Positions 41,609 through 50,628 of a DNA stretch of 64,000 nt are shown here, piece after piece. This stretch comes from Herbidospora cretacea. GTDB lineage: Bacteria > Actinomycetota > Actinomycetes > Streptosporangiales > Streptosporangiaceae. The number at the start of each line of letters is the position of its first letter. The stretch's first letter is position 1. The translations under genes were made by a program, and so were the position numbers. A model generated the notes under the pieces. The model saw nothing but the letters and a program-made list of their open reading frames with translations, searched no databases and had not been told where the DNA came from. The stretch covers positions 639,678 through 703,677 of the forward strand of contig NZ_BBXG01000002.1 in NCBI RefSeq assembly GCF_001570605.1, given 5' to 3'.

Positions 41609-42178
41609 TCAGAAGCCCATCGGGTTCTCGGGGATGTCGGCCTTGGCGTAGATCTGGTGGGTCACGCCGTTCTTGAAGACCTTCAGGTCGACCAGTTCGA
41701 GGCCCAGGCGCTCGCCGCCGTCCCAGAGCTGCTTCTTGCCCTCGCCCACGATGATCGGGTGGACCAGCAGGCGCAGCTCGTCGAGCAGGCCGTGGCGCAG
41801 GAGCCACATCACCAGCGTGCCGCTGCCGGTGATCGAGATGTCCTTGCCCTCGGACGCCTTCAGCTCGCGGATCCCCGCCTCCACGTCGCCGGAGATGATC
41901 GACGAGTCGGCCCAGGTCGTCTCGGTCAGGGTGGTGGAGACGACGTACTTCTGGACGTTGTTGATGAAGCTGGAGAAGGGCACCTCCGGGCCCTGGCTGG
42001 GCCAGTAGCTCTGGAAGTCGGTGAAGGTCTTGCGGCCGAACAGGACCGCGTCGGCGTTGGCGACGGTGCTCTCGACCGCTTCGCCCATCTCGTCGCTGAA
42101 GTAGGGGAAGTGCCACTGGTCGGGGGCCTCGACGACGCCGTCGAGGGAGACGAACAGGCCCGAGATGATCTTGCGCAT
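41609..42178 (-). CDS. Dihydrofolate reductase family (RibD C-terminal domain) protein
   Basis: A 189-residue protein beginning MRKIISGLFVSLDGVVEAPD, the normal start of RibD_C/DHFR-like proteins of actinomycetes. It continues with AVLFGRKTFTDFQSYWPSQ, the NADPH-binding GKDISITGSGTLVMWLLRHG and DELRLLVHPIIVGEGKKQLW. The family binds NADPH, but substrates of these stand-alone members are mostly unknown; few are true folate enzymes. The ATG at 42178 has AGGAGCAG upstream. It is convergent with the glyoxylate operon and divergent from the broken MFS gene. Confidence 0.88.
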   Translation of the reverse strand: MRKIISGLFVSLDGVVEAPDQWHFPYFSDEMGEAVESTVANADAVLFGRKTFTDFQSYWPSQGPEVPFSSFINNVQKYVVSTTLTETTWADSSIISGDVEAGIRELKASEGKDISITGSGTLVMWLLRHGLLDELRLLVHPIIVGEGKKQLWDGGERLGLELVDLKVFKNGVTHQIYAKADIPENPMGF

Positions 42179-42291
42179 TTCTGCTCCTTGGTGTCGTTCT
42201 GCGTCGCGTTCTCCTGAAGCCTCTCACCGACAACTTTTTTTGTCAAGAAAGTCCGAGTGTTCGGCTGCGAGTGGGTGTTAGCGTCCGCGTC

Positions 42292-43454
42292 ATGCGGGCG
42301 TTCCGGACCTATCTGGTCATCCGGGCGGTCGCCGGGTTCGCCATGGCCTGCGCGTTCACCCTCCAGCTCGTCTACCAGGCCCAGACGGCGGGGCTCGGGC
42401 CGCTGCAGCTCGTCCTCGTCGGGACGGTTCTCGAGGTCGTGATCTTCGCGGCGCAGGTGCCGACGGGGGTGCTGGCCGATCTGCACAGCCGCAAGTGGTC
42501 GGTGGTCGTCGGGTATGTGCTGATCGGTTCCTCGACCCTCGCGCAGGGGCTGGTGCCGACGTTTCCCGTCATCCTCGCCGCCTCGGCTCTCATGGGGGTC
42601 GGCTACACCTGTGTCGAGGGGGCCGAGGAGGCCTGGGTCGCGGGGGAGCTCGACGACGGCGCGGGGCGGGCGTTCACGCGGGGCGCCCAGGTCACCCAGG
42701 GCGGCACCGTCGTCGGGATCGTCGTCTCGGTTCTGCTCGCCTCGGTGCATCTTCGGGTGCCGCTGCTCGTGGGGGGCGGGGCGATGGTGTACTGGCCGGG
42801 GGTCTTGCCCTCGGTATGCGGGAGTCGCCTTTCGAGAAGGTCAGTGCGCCTCGGGAGCACCTCTCGGCCTCGGTCAGGGCGGTGCGGAAGCGGCCGGCGC
42901 TGTGGTTCCTCATGGGGGCGGTGGCCTGTTCGGCGGTCGCGTCCGAGGGGATCGACCGGCTCACCCAGCTTCACTTCACCCAGGCGTTCGGCACGCCGTT
43001 CGTCTGGTTCGGGGCCATCTCGATCGGGGCGATGGTGGCGGCCATCCTGCTGACGCAGGTCACCGACGGGACCGGGATGCGCGGACTCGCGGTCCTGCAG
43101 GTCGGGGCGGCGGTGTCGGCGTTCGTGCTGGCTGCTTCCGGGTGGTTCTGGCCGGCGGCGGTCGCCTCCGTCCTGCTGAGCGCCGTCCGGGACGCGGCGC
43201 GGCCGACGATGATCACGTGGATCACCGAGCGGACCGAGCCGGGGAGCCGGGCCACCGTGTTCTCCTTCCTCGGGCAGGTCGACGCCGCCGGTGAGATGGC
43301 CGGCGGGCCGCCGCTCGGGCTCACGGCGGAGCGTTACGGGATCCGGGTCGCGCTGGGCGCGGCGGCGGGGGCGCTGGCGGGCGGCGTGCCGCTGCTGGGT
43401 CTCGCGGCGAGTAAGAGCGAGAGCGCTTCGGTGCGACAGGCCGCGACTGAGTAG
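42292..43454 (+). pseudogene. Frameshifted MFS transporter
   Basis: The first part (MRAFRTYLVIRAVAGFAMAC to about base 42790) is a normal MFS N-terminus with the LADLHSRKWSVVVGYVL loop. At about 42790-42800 the frame changes: MVYWPGVLP in the first frame versus MVLAGGLALGMRESPFEKVS if one base is restored. The C-terminal half continues in the second frame to 43454. Restoring it gives a protein of about 388 residues. It may be a real pseudogene, a strain polymorphism or a sequencing error; there is no slippery heptamer that would suggest programmed shifting. Confidence 0.7.
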
Positions 43455-43516
43455 CGCCCAGATGCGATTGCTTTTCCCGCGTTCACCGGTCCTTTTCGGC
43501 GGGAACAATTCGGATC

Positions 43517-43771
43517 ATGGCCACGGTTGAGCCCCATCACATACGTGATTTGCTTGAGTCCGACATTCCCGGTGCCACGCTGGTGCTGGACGAAGATCGG
43601 ATCCGCGTCGTCGCCGAAGCCCACGTTCACCATGCCACTGTCGTGGTGGCCAGGGCGACGCTGGTCGACAAGCTCGACGCCGGGGGCATGTCCCTTGAGC
43701 AGCTCACCGACGACCATCTCCGGCATATGGCGTCGGCGCTCAACAACATGGTGCAGAAACCCAACGTTTAG
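43517..43771 (+). CDS. Small conserved-looking hypothetical protein
   Basis: An 84-residue soluble protein starting MATVEPHHIRDLLESDIPGA and ending MASALNNMVQKPNV. It has a mixed alpha/beta composition, several histidines (EAHVHHATVVVARATL) and no Cys, signal or membrane segment. Third-position GC and its tight fit between flanking genes support coding. I do not recognise a domain. The glycosyltransferase pair begins 60 bases downstream on the same strand. Confidence 0.7.
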   Translation: MATVEPHHIRDLLESDIPGATLVLDEDRIRVVAEAHVHHATVVVARATLVDKLDAGGMSLEQLTDDHLRHMASALNNMVQKPNV

Positions 43772-43830
43772 CCTCGCTGCCGTCATTCGCCCTTTTCGGG
43801 TGATTTACTCTCGGTTGCCACACTCCAGCC

Positions 43831-44898
43831 GTGAAGATCGTGCGGCTCGCCAACTTCGTCACGGCAACCTCTGGTGGGCTGCGTACCGCACTGGCCGAGC
43901 TCGGGGCGGGATACGCCGCCTCGGGGCATGAGCCGTTCCTCGTCGTCCCGGGGCCGATCGCCTCGGTCCGGGAGTCGGAGTCGGGGCTGGTCATCACTCT
44001 TCCCGGGCGCATCGTGCCGGGGACCGGCGGCTATCACGTCATCACCGCGCGCGGGGCCGTCCGGCGCGTGCTCGAACAGATCAGGCCCGACCGGATCGAG
44101 GTGTCCGACCGGTCGACGCTGCGGTGGACCGGGCGCTGGGCGCGCGAGCGCGGGATCGGGTCGGTCATGGTCTCGCACGAGAGCCTGGCCGCGCTGCTGC
44201 CGCCGCTCGCCGATCCGCTGAACAGGGCCACCGCGCGGTCGTACGACACCGTCGTCTGCACGACCAACTGGGCCGCCGCCGAGTTCCGGCGGATCGGGGC
44301 GCCGAACGTCACCCATGTTCCGCTCGGGGTGGACCTCGACCGGTTCACCCCCGGCAACTTCGATCAGGCCGTGCGAGACCGGCTGGCCCGCGCCGACGAG
44401 GTGCTGCTGGTCGTCTGCTCGCGGCTGTCGATCGAGAAGAGACCCCACCGGGCCATCGACGCCCTCGCGGAGCTGCGGCGCCGCGGGGTGAACGCGGTGC
44501 TCGCGGTGGCGGGCGAGGGACCGTTGCGGGCCCGGCTGGAACGCCGGGCGGAAGGCCTGCCGGTCCGGTTCCTCGGCCACCTCACCGATCGGGCCGGTCT
44601 TGCCGCTCTGCTGGCGACCGCCGACATCGCCATCGCCCCGGGCCCCGCCGAGACGTTCGGCCTGGCCGCCCTGGAGGCGCTCGCCTCCGGGACCCCGGTG
44701 GTGGCGGACCGGCGCAGCGCTCTCGGGGAGGTCATCGGCCCGGCGGGGAGATGCGTCTTCGGTCATCCCGGGGCGTACGCCGACGCGGTGGAGGACCTGT
44801 TGCGCCGGGACGACCGCCGGGATCTGGCGCGCCTGCGCGCCGAACGATTCAGCTGGGCCGCCTCGGTGGCCGGATTCCTGAAGGTGCACTCGACATGA
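43831..44898 (+). CDS. Glycosyltransferase family 4 protein
   Basis: A 355-residue GT-B glycosyltransferase. The N-terminal domain starts KIVRLANFVTATSGGLRTAL; the C-terminal donor domain contains VPLGVDLDRFTPG, CSRLSIEKRPHRAIDALAEL and the E-x7-E nucleotide-sugar motif in GPAETFGLAALEALASGTPV. The GTG start at 43831 begins the fold at once. Its stop overlaps the ATG of a second glycosyltransferase (ATGA), so the two act in the same pathway, probably mannosylation of a phosphatidylinositol or glycolipid in the membrane. Confidence 0.9.
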   Translation: MKIVRLANFVTATSGGLRTALAELGAGYAASGHEPFLVVPGPIASVRESESGLVITLPGRIVPGTGGYHVITARGAVRRVLEQIRPDRIEVSDRSTLRWTGRWARERGIGSVMVSHESLAALLPPLADPLNRATARSYDTVVCTTNWAAAEFRRIGAPNVTHVPLGVDLDRFTPGNFDQAVRDRLARADEVLLVVCSRLSIEKRPHRAIDALAELRRRGVNAVLAVAGEGPLRARLERRAEGLPVRFLGHLTDRAGLAALLATADIAIAPGPAETFGLAALEALASGTPVVADRRSALGEVIGPAGRCVFGHPGAYADAVEDLLRRDDRRDLARLRAERFSWAASVAGFLKVHST

Positions 44899-46034
44899 GG
44901 GTCGCCGTCATCTCCGAATCGTTCCTGCCCCAGGTCAACGGGGTGACGAACTCAGTCTGCCGCCTGCTCGACCACCTCGCCGCCAACGGCCACGAGGCGC
45001 TCGTCATGGCACCCGACCCCGGTCCGGCCAGCTACGCGGGGTTCCCCGTCGTGGCGACCCCGGCCCTGGCCCTGCCCTTCTACCGTGATTTCCGCGCCGG
45101 CCTGCCGAGCCGGTTGGTGCTGCGCACGTTGCAGCGGTTCCGGCCGGACATCATCCATCTGGCGTCCCCGGCGGTGCTCGGGGCGTCCGGGATCCGGGCG
45201 GCGAGCCGCCTCGGCATCCCCGTCGTCGCGGTGTTCCAGACCGATCTGGTGGGGTTCGCCCGCCAGTACGGCCTGCGCGCCGCCGGCCCCTTCATCTGGC
45301 GCCGCCTGCGCGCCATCCACGAGAAGGCGGCCCGCACGCTGGCCCCGTCGAGCGCGACGCTCAACGAGCTGCGCGCCAACGGCATCCCGCGCCTGGCCCG
45401 CTGGGGCCGGGGCGTCGACCTGACCGGTTTCCACCCCGGCCGCCGCTCCGAGGCTCTGCGCGCGGAACTGGCGCCGGACGGCGAGGTCATCGTCGGGTAC
45501 GTCGGCCGGGTCGCCGCCGACAAGCGGGTGCACCTGCTGGCCGGGGTCGCCGACATCCCGGGCGTCAGGCTCGTGGTGGTCGGCGACGGACCGGCGAAGG
45601 AGGCGCTCGGCAAGCTGATCCCGCGCGCCGTCTTCACGGGTCTCAAGACCGGCTCCGAGCTGCACGAACTGGTCGCCTCGTTCGACGTATTCGTGCACCC
45701 GGGCGGCAACGAGACCTTCTCGCAGGCCGTTCAGGAGGCCCTGGCCTCGGGGGTTCCGGTGGTCGCGGCGGCGGCGGGCGGACCGCTGGATCTGGTGCGC
45801 GACGGTCGTACCGGACTGCTCTATCCGGCCCACGACCGCGCCGCGATGCGCGACGCGGTCGAGGAACTGGCCGCCGACCCGGAGAGGCGGCGGCAGATGG
45901 CGGAGGCGGCCCGCGCGTCGGTCGAGGACCGCACCTGGAACGCCGTCTGCTCCGAACTCATCACCCACTACCGGGAGGTGCTGCTCGAAACGGGCGCACG
46001 CCACGATCTAGTGTTGACGGATGGCCAAGGGTGA
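44895..46034 (+). CDS. GDP-mannose-dependent alpha-mannosyltransferase-like glycosyltransferase
   Basis: A 379-residue GT4 enzyme similar to actinobacterial MgtA/PimB-type mannosyltransferases. Features are RVAVISESFLPQVNGVTNSV at the start, FQTDLVGFARQYGLRAAGPF, RWGRGVDLTGFHPGRRS, VGYVGRVAADKRVHLLAGV and the donor-site motif GNETFSQAVQEALASGVPVV. It overlaps the upstream glycosyltransferase by four bases and the LigD-type gene by 14 bases at its end. A role in mannolipid synthesis is likely; donor and acceptor are not certain. Confidence 0.88.
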   Translation: MRVAVISESFLPQVNGVTNSVCRLLDHLAANGHEALVMAPDPGPASYAGFPVVATPALALPFYRDFRAGLPSRLVLRTLQRFRPDIIHLASPAVLGASGIRAASRLGIPVVAVFQTDLVGFARQYGLRAAGPFIWRRLRAIHEKAARTLAPSSATLNELRANGIPRLARWGRGVDLTGFHPGRRSEALRAELAPDGEVIVGYVGRVAADKRVHLLAGVADIPGVRLVVVGDGPAKEALGKLIPRAVFTGLKTGSELHELVASFDVFVHPGGNETFSQAVQEALASGVPVVAAAAGGPLDLVRDGRTGLLYPAHDRAAMRDAVEELAADPERRRQMAEAARASVEDRTWNAVCSELITHYREVLLETGARHDLVLTDGQG

Positions 46035-46965
46035 GGAACGTGACGGCGTCGAGCTGACCAACCTCGACGTCCAGCTGTTCGACGGCGCTGAGGCGACCAA
46101 GCGCGACCTGATCGACTACCTCGACGCCGTCTCGGCGCGGATGCTGCCCGGCCTGCGTGACCGGCCGCTGTCGGTCATGCGGGTCAGGCCGGGCCAGCCG
46201 CCCTTCATGCAGAAGAACCTGCCCAAATACGCCCCCGACTGGATCCGGACCGAGGCGATCTGGGCGGAGGCGTCCAAGCGCGAGGTGCGCTATCCGGTCT
46301 GCGACGACAGGCGCACCCTGCTGTGGTTCGGCAACCAGCGCGCGGTCGAGTACCACGCGCAGCTCTACCGCTCGGCCGACGACGTGCACCAGACCCACCT
46401 GGTCCTGGACCTCGACCCGCCGGAGGGCGCGGGTTTCGACGTGGTGGTCAAAGCCGCATTTCTTGTACGCCAGGCGCTCGCCGACACCAAGCTCGAAGCC
46501 GCGGTGAAGACGAGCGGGTCGAAGGGCGTCCACATCCTGGTGCCCCTGGCCGACGCGCTCCCCTTCGAGGACGTGGCCGCCGCCACCCGCGCGCTGGCCG
46601 TCCGGGCCGAGAAGCTGGGGCCCGAGATCGCGACGACGGCGTTCATCCGCGAGGACCGCGAGGGAAAGGTGTTCCTCGACTCGACCCGCGCGGGCGGCGC
46701 GACCATCGTCGCGGCCTACTCACCCCGGATCCGACCGCGCGTCCCGGTCTCCACCCCCGTGGCCTGGGACGATCTGGAGTCGATCACCCCCGCCGACTTC
46801 ACGATCAAGACGCCGCTCCCCGACGAGGACCTGTGGGCGGCGCTGATGCCCAAGCCGCAGACGCTGCCCGCCGACCTGATCGACCACGGCCACACGATCC
46901 CGGTGGCCCGGGTGCAGGCCATGCACGAGGGCAAACGCCGCGCAAAAGCCCGCCGGGAAGGGTAG
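46021..46965 (+). CDS. LigD-type polymerase/primase domain protein (non-homologous end joining)
   Basis: A 314-residue stand-alone LigD polymerase domain. The catalytic acidic pair is in LVLDLDPPEGAGF, with the RNA/DNA-primase-like TSGSKGVHILVPL and the third acidic region FIREDREGKVFLDSTRAGGA. In mycobacteria the domain is part of LigD and works with Ku; here it is a separate protein, as is common in Streptomyces-like bacteria. The ATG at 46021 overlaps the mannosyltransferase end by 14 bases. No ku or ligase-domain gene is in the window. Confidence 0.9.
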   Translation: MAKGEERDGVELTNLDVQLFDGAEATKRDLIDYLDAVSARMLPGLRDRPLSVMRVRPGQPPFMQKNLPKYAPDWIRTEAIWAEASKREVRYPVCDDRRTLLWFGNQRAVEYHAQLYRSADDVHQTHLVLDLDPPEGAGFDVVVKAAFLVRQALADTKLEAAVKTSGSKGVHILVPLADALPFEDVAAATRALAVRAEKLGPEIATTAFIREDREGKVFLDSTRAGGATIVAAYSPRIRPRVPVSTPVAWDDLESITPADFTIKTPLPDEDLWAALMPKPQTLPADLIDHGHTIPVARVQAMHEGKRRAKARREG

Positions 46966-47053
46966 TCGCGGACCCCACCCGCCCGGGGTGTGGCCATCCT
47001 CCCGCCCCCTGCCGACGTTTCCGCCGGCCACGCCACCGCCTGTGGAAAACCGC

Positions 47054-48328
47054 TCAGTCGGCGAGCCAGTGGCCGTGGAAGCCGCGCGGCACGCGTCGGG
47101 GCAGGTGGACCGAGGCCACGTGGGCGAGGTCGGCGGCGTCGAGAACGAGGAGGTCCGAGCCGTGGTCGGTGAAGACGAGGGAGACGAGCCAGCCGTCGTC
47201 CTCGGCGGTTCCCCGGGGGACGAAGACGGCCTCGCCCGGACCTTTCGCCTCGTGGACCTTGGTGACGCCGGAGGCGAGGTCGTACTTGACGATCTCGTCG
47301 CCGCCCGCCGCGTAGATGTAGCGGCCGGGCAGGCCCGTGTGGCCGTCGTTGACGGTCGGGAACTCGACGGTACGGTCGTCGAGCTCCTCCTCCCTCGCGG
47401 TGGTGCCGCTGATGGTCCAGCGGTGGAGGCGTGAGCCGATCACCTCGTGGGCCGGGTCGGGGGCGCCGCTGATGTGGCCCCACATGCCGGTGAAGGTGCC
47501 CGGCGAGTAGCGGACGGCGTCGATCACGATGTTCCCCGCGGCGTCCTCGCGGGCGTTGCCGACGTGGAAGACGTAGCAGGGGTCGACGTCGACCCAGGTC
47601 ACCGGGCCGCCCGACTTGCGCATGTAGCCGATGCGGGCGCCATAGGCGTCGTCCCAGCGGTAGGGCATGCCGGAGTCCTGGAAGGCCAGGTCGAGGTCGA
47701 AGACGACGGGCAGGTCGAGCCAGACGACATAGTTCTCGGTGATGGCGAAGTCGTGCATCATGGTCGGCCCCTTGACCGGGATCTCCCGGCTTTCGACCAG
47801 GACGCCGTCCTTCGTCAGGCGGTGGTAGGTGAGGTAGGGCGCGAAGAAGCCGTAGCCGAAGAAGAACAGGTCGCCGGTGATCGGGTCTTCCTTCGGGTGG
47901 GCGGTCATCGCCGTGGTGAGCCGGCCGCCGAAGTCGACGGGCCCGATGGTGTCGAGCTCGGGGCTCATCTCGTAGGGGAGGCCGGCCTCGACGAGGGCGT
48001 AGATGCGGCCGTCGTGGCGGATCACGTTGGTGTTCGCCGGGACGGCCGCCAGGTCGAGTCTGCCCTGGTCGTCGATGTACCGGCCGTCGCGGGTCCGCAC
48101 CCAGCGGTTGCGGTACCACTCCGCGCGGCCGTCGCGGAGGCGGACGCCGTGGATCATGCCCGCGCCGGTGAACCAGTGGCCCGGGTCCTGGCCCGGGAGG
48201 GGGTTGGGGCCGTTGCGGAAGTAGCGGCCGGTCAGCTCGGGCGGCAGGGCGCCGGTGACGGGCAGGTCGAACGCCTCGATCTCGTCGGGGACGGGGGCGA
48301 GTTGGCCGTCCAGGTAGCTCTTCGTCAT
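47054..48328 (-). CDS. Carotenoid/lignostilbene oxygenase family protein
   Basis: A 424-residue non-heme iron dioxygenase of the carotenoid-cleavage family. The iron-binding histidines are visible in TAMTAHPKED, GPTMMHDFAIT, CYVFHVGNARED and RGFHGHWLAD at the C-terminus; the N-terminal GRYFRNGPNPLPGQDPGHWF is typical. It cleaves a C=C bond in a carotenoid, apocarotenoid or phenylpropanoid stilbene. The ATG at 48328 has GAGGAG 6 bases upstream. It is divergent from a PadR regulator across paired TGACATGTCA sites, which favours a phenolic/stilbene substrate, although that is inference. Confidence 0.92.
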   Translation of the reverse strand: MTKSYLDGQLAPVPDEIEAFDLPVTGALPPELTGRYFRNGPNPLPGQDPGHWFTGAGMIHGVRLRDGRAEWYRNRWVRTRDGRYIDDQGRLDLAAVPANTNVIRHDGRIYALVEAGLPYEMSPELDTIGPVDFGGRLTTAMTAHPKEDPITGDLFFFGYGFFAPYLTYHRLTKDGVLVESREIPVKGPTMMHDFAITENYVVWLDLPVVFDLDLAFQDSGMPYRWDDAYGARIGYMRKSGGPVTWVDVDPCYVFHVGNAREDAAGNIVIDAVRYSPGTFTGMWGHISGAPDPAHEVIGSRLHRWTISGTTAREEELDDRTVEFPTVNDGHTGLPGRYIYAAGGDEIVKYDLASGVTKVHEAKGPGEAVFVPRGTAEDDGWLVSLVFTDHGSDLLVLDAADLAHVASVHLPRRVPRGFHGHWLAD

Positions 48329-48354
48329 GGCGCGCTCCTCTGACATTCCATCAG

Positions 48355-48393
48355 TGACATGTCGAAAGTAGACCTTCCAATCCTGACATGTCA
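48355..48393. promoter_or_regulatory. Paired palindromic operators in the PadR/oxygenase divergent promoter
   Basis: TGACATGTCG at 48355-48364 and the perfect palindrome TGACATGTCA at 48384-48393 are 29 bases apart centre to centre; a TGACAT half-site also lies at 48341. They sit between the starts at 48328 and 48418 and are the expected targets of the adjacent PadR protein. Confidence 0.7.
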
Positions 48394-48417
48394 ACGCATA
48401 CAGGTAGAGTGCCGTCC

Positions 48418-48987
48418 ATGAGCCTGCGCCACGCCCTGCTCGGGCTGCTCTCCGAGGGTCCGGCCAGCGGCTACGACCTGCTGAAACTCTTCGACAACTC
48501 GCTCGCCAACGTGTGGCCCGCGACGCAGAGCCAGCTCTACGGCGAACTCGGCCGCCTCGCCGACGCCGGGCTGATCACGGTGCAGTCGGAGGGGGCGCGG
48601 GGGCGCAAGGAGTACGCCGTCACCGACGCCGGGCGAGCGGAACTGCGCCACTGGATGCTGGAGGTGAAGCCGACCTGGATCCAGCGCTACGACATGCTGC
48701 TGCGGGTCTTCTTCTTCGGCCAGATCTCCACCGACGACGCCATCGCCTACCTGCGCGAACAGCAGCGCACCGGCGCGGAGGCGGTCGACCACCTGACGGA
48801 GGTCGGCCAGATGATCGCCGACTACGACGACGACTTCACCGTCTACGGACGGGTCGCCCTGGAATGGGGCCTCCGCTTCAACCGGCTCCACCAGGAGTGG
48901 GCCGAATGGGCCATCCAGGAGGTCAAGGCCCACGACCGCAGCTCAAGCGCGGACCCCTGCAAGCCGTCAGATGAGCATGGTGCGTAG
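48418..48987 (+). CDS. PadR-family transcriptional regulator
   Basis: A 189-residue PadR regulator. The winged-helix N-terminus is classic: MSLRHALLGLLSEGPASGYD, LYGELGRLADAGLI and GRKEYAVTDAGRAEL. A C-terminal Vir_C-like helical domain (DMLLRVFFFGQIST onwards) serves dimerisation. PadR proteins usually repress a neighbouring gene and respond to phenolic acids or drugs. It is divergent from the carotenoid/stilbene oxygenase and overlaps the end of the convergent HEAT-repeat gene by about 20 bases. Confidence 0.93.
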   Translation: MSLRHALLGLLSEGPASGYDLLKLFDNSLANVWPATQSQLYGELGRLADAGLITVQSEGARGRKEYAVTDAGRAELRHWMLEVKPTWIQRYDMLLRVFFFGQISTDDAIAYLREQQRTGAEAVDHLTEVGQMIADYDDDFTVYGRVALEWGLRFNRLHQEWAEWAIQEVKAHDRSSSADPCKPSDEHGA

Positions 48988-50100
48988 CCGGTCTCTGGCC
49001 GGTCCTCGTAGACGGGAGAGCCAGCGGGTCAGGACCGTTTTGCCGAAGCCCTGGATCAGGACCTTCTCCTCGTTCGGGGTCAGGTCGCCCTCCAGGCGTT
49101 CCTCGACCGCCGGGAGCAGGTCGTCGGCGAACGGGGCCGCGGTGCGCAGGACCAGATCGCGGCTGACGTTCTGCTCCACCCAGTCGGGCGGGGCGTTGAC
49201 GAAGCCGCTCAGCGGCCCGGCGATCATCCGCTGGAGTGCCGGGACACAGCGTGGGTCGCCCTGCTTGACCAGGACGCACATCGCGATCTCGCCCAGGTCC
49301 GGATCGTCGGCCAGCTCGGCCACCCGGTCGAGATAGCCCGGTTCGTCGATCCAGGCCACGATGTTCCGCAGCGCCGCCTGCCGGACGCTGAAATCGGGGT
49401 GATCCGTCAGCGCCAGGACAAGTGGCCCGAGCCGGCGGCCGTGGTCGCTCTGGGCGGCCAGCCCGGCCGCCTCCCAGCAGCACGCCGCCGGGGGCCGTTT
49501 CCGGCTCAGCAGGATGGACAGCAGGCGGCCGAGCGCCTCCGGCTGGAGGCGGAGCCGTTCGCAGACCACGCCGGTCACGGTGTCCCACTCGGGGTCCATC
49601 CACGGCACCCGCTCGGCGCAGTTGGCCACGCCGTTCTCGGCGCAGAGCGCGAGGGCCCGGACCACCTCCTCGTCGGCCAGGCAGGCGCGGATCAGCAGCC
49701 CGAACGCCGCCCCGAACCGCAGCTCGGGATGTTCGGAGCGCAGATATCCCCGGACGAACGGCACCTGGGCCGGGTGGCGGGCCAGCGCGACCAGGGTCGC
49801 CATCCTGGCGGCCGTGTCGGGCTCGACCTCCATGTGGTCGCGCAGCACCGGGCCGAGGGCGGGCTCGGGCACGTACGAGAGCGCGAAGGCCACCATGCGC
49901 CGAAGGCCCGGCGACGGGTGGCCGAGCAGCTCGACCAGCAGCGGGACGTCGGCCGTCACGGCGGCCAGCCGGGCGGCCCAGGGCCCGGCCGGGGGCGCGC
50001 CCACCTCGTCGGCGAGCCAGCGCAGCCCGGCCGCGCTGGCGGTGCCCGGTTCGTCGCCCGAGGTGCCGAAGTCACGGACGACGTCGTCGGCGGCGAACAC
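48967..50100 (-). CDS. HEAT-repeat-like protein
   Basis: A protein of about 377 residues built of helical pairs resembling HEAT/Armadillo repeats (for example LLGHPSPGLRRMVAFALSYV, LVALARHPAQVPFVRGYL, LTDHPDFSVRQAALRNIVAW). The GTG at 50100, two bases after the NUDIX stop, is taken as the start; the longer frame to 50364 merely runs through the NUDIX gene and reads as low-complexity Arg-rich sequence. No catalytic motif is seen, and a protein-binding scaffold is the likely role. Confidence 0.7.
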   Translation of the reverse strand: MFAADDVVRDFGTSGDEPGTASAAGLRWLADEVGAPPAGPWAARLAAVTADVPLLVELLGHPSPGLRRMVAFALSYVPEPALGPVLRDHMEVEPDTAARMATLVALARHPAQVPFVRGYLRSEHPELRFGAAFGLLIRACLADEEVVRALALCAENGVANCAERVPWMDPEWDTVTGVVCERLRLQPEALGRLLSILLSRKRPPAACCWEAAGLAAQSDHGRRLGPLVLALTDHPDFSVRQAALRNIVAWIDEPGYLDRVAELADDPDLGEIAMCVLVKQGDPRCVPALQRMIAGPLSGFVNAPPDWVEQNVSRDLVLRTAAPFADDLLPAVEERLEGDLTPNEEKVLIQGFGKTVLTRWLSRLRGPARDRLRTMLI

Positions 50101-50102
50101 GC

Positions 50103-50591
50103 CTACGTCGCGGCGAAGTGGGCGGCCATGACCTGCGTGTGCAGGGGGAACGCCAACTCTTGTGGTTCCTTCACGATCAGCCACTCCGAGGTCTCCGGGG
50201 TGGGGGTGAACACGGGGAGGTCGGTGCTGGAGACGGCGGGGGCGCGGCCGAAGATCAGGACCGTCCCGTCGGGGGCGCTCAGCACGTCGAACAGCGTCAC
50301 GTCGGCGGCGGCGACCACGATGCCGGTCTCCTCGAACAGCTCGCGGGCGGCGGCCTGCTGCCACGACTCGCCGATGTCGATGAAGCCGCCGGGCAGGGCG
50401 AGCTGCCCGAGCCGGGGCTCGATCGCCCGCCTGATGACGAGGAGGCCCTCGTCGACCGGCAGGACCATGACGGCCACCGGCAGCGGGTTGAGATAGGCGG
50501 TGTTGCCACAGGCGGCGCAGAGGCGGGGCCAGGGCTGGTCGAGCGCGTATGAGGCGCCGCAGAAGGTGCAGTGTGAGTTCCGGATCGCCAC
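50103..50591 (-). CDS. NUDIX hydrolase with N-terminal zinc ribbon
   Basis: A 162-residue NUDIX protein. The N-terminus carries a small zinc ribbon (CTFCGASYAL, then LCAACGNTAYLNP), as in NADH-pyrophosphatase-like members, and the Nudix box follows as GGFIDIGESWQQAAARELFEETGIVV. The GTG at 50591 is preferred because it begins just before the ribbon; a longer frame to 50840 runs back into the promoter of the divergent CadD-like gene. It is coupled to the HEAT-repeat gene downstream. The substrate is unknown. Confidence 0.87.
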   Translation of the reverse strand: MAIRNSHCTFCGASYALDQPWPRLCAACGNTAYLNPLPVAVMVLPVDEGLLVIRRAIEPRLGQLALPGGFIDIGESWQQAAARELFEETGIVVAAADVTLFDVLSAPDGTVLIFGRAPAVSSTDLPVFTPTPETSEWLIVKEPQELAFPLHTQVMAAHFAAT

Positions 50592-50628
50592 GTGCTGAGA
50601 GTATCCGGAAAAGGTGCAGGATAGCCGG

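Noticed and set aside
42790..42800. Programmed frameshift in the MFS gene
   Set aside because: No slippery heptamer or downstream structure is evident, and MFS genes are not known to use frameshifting.
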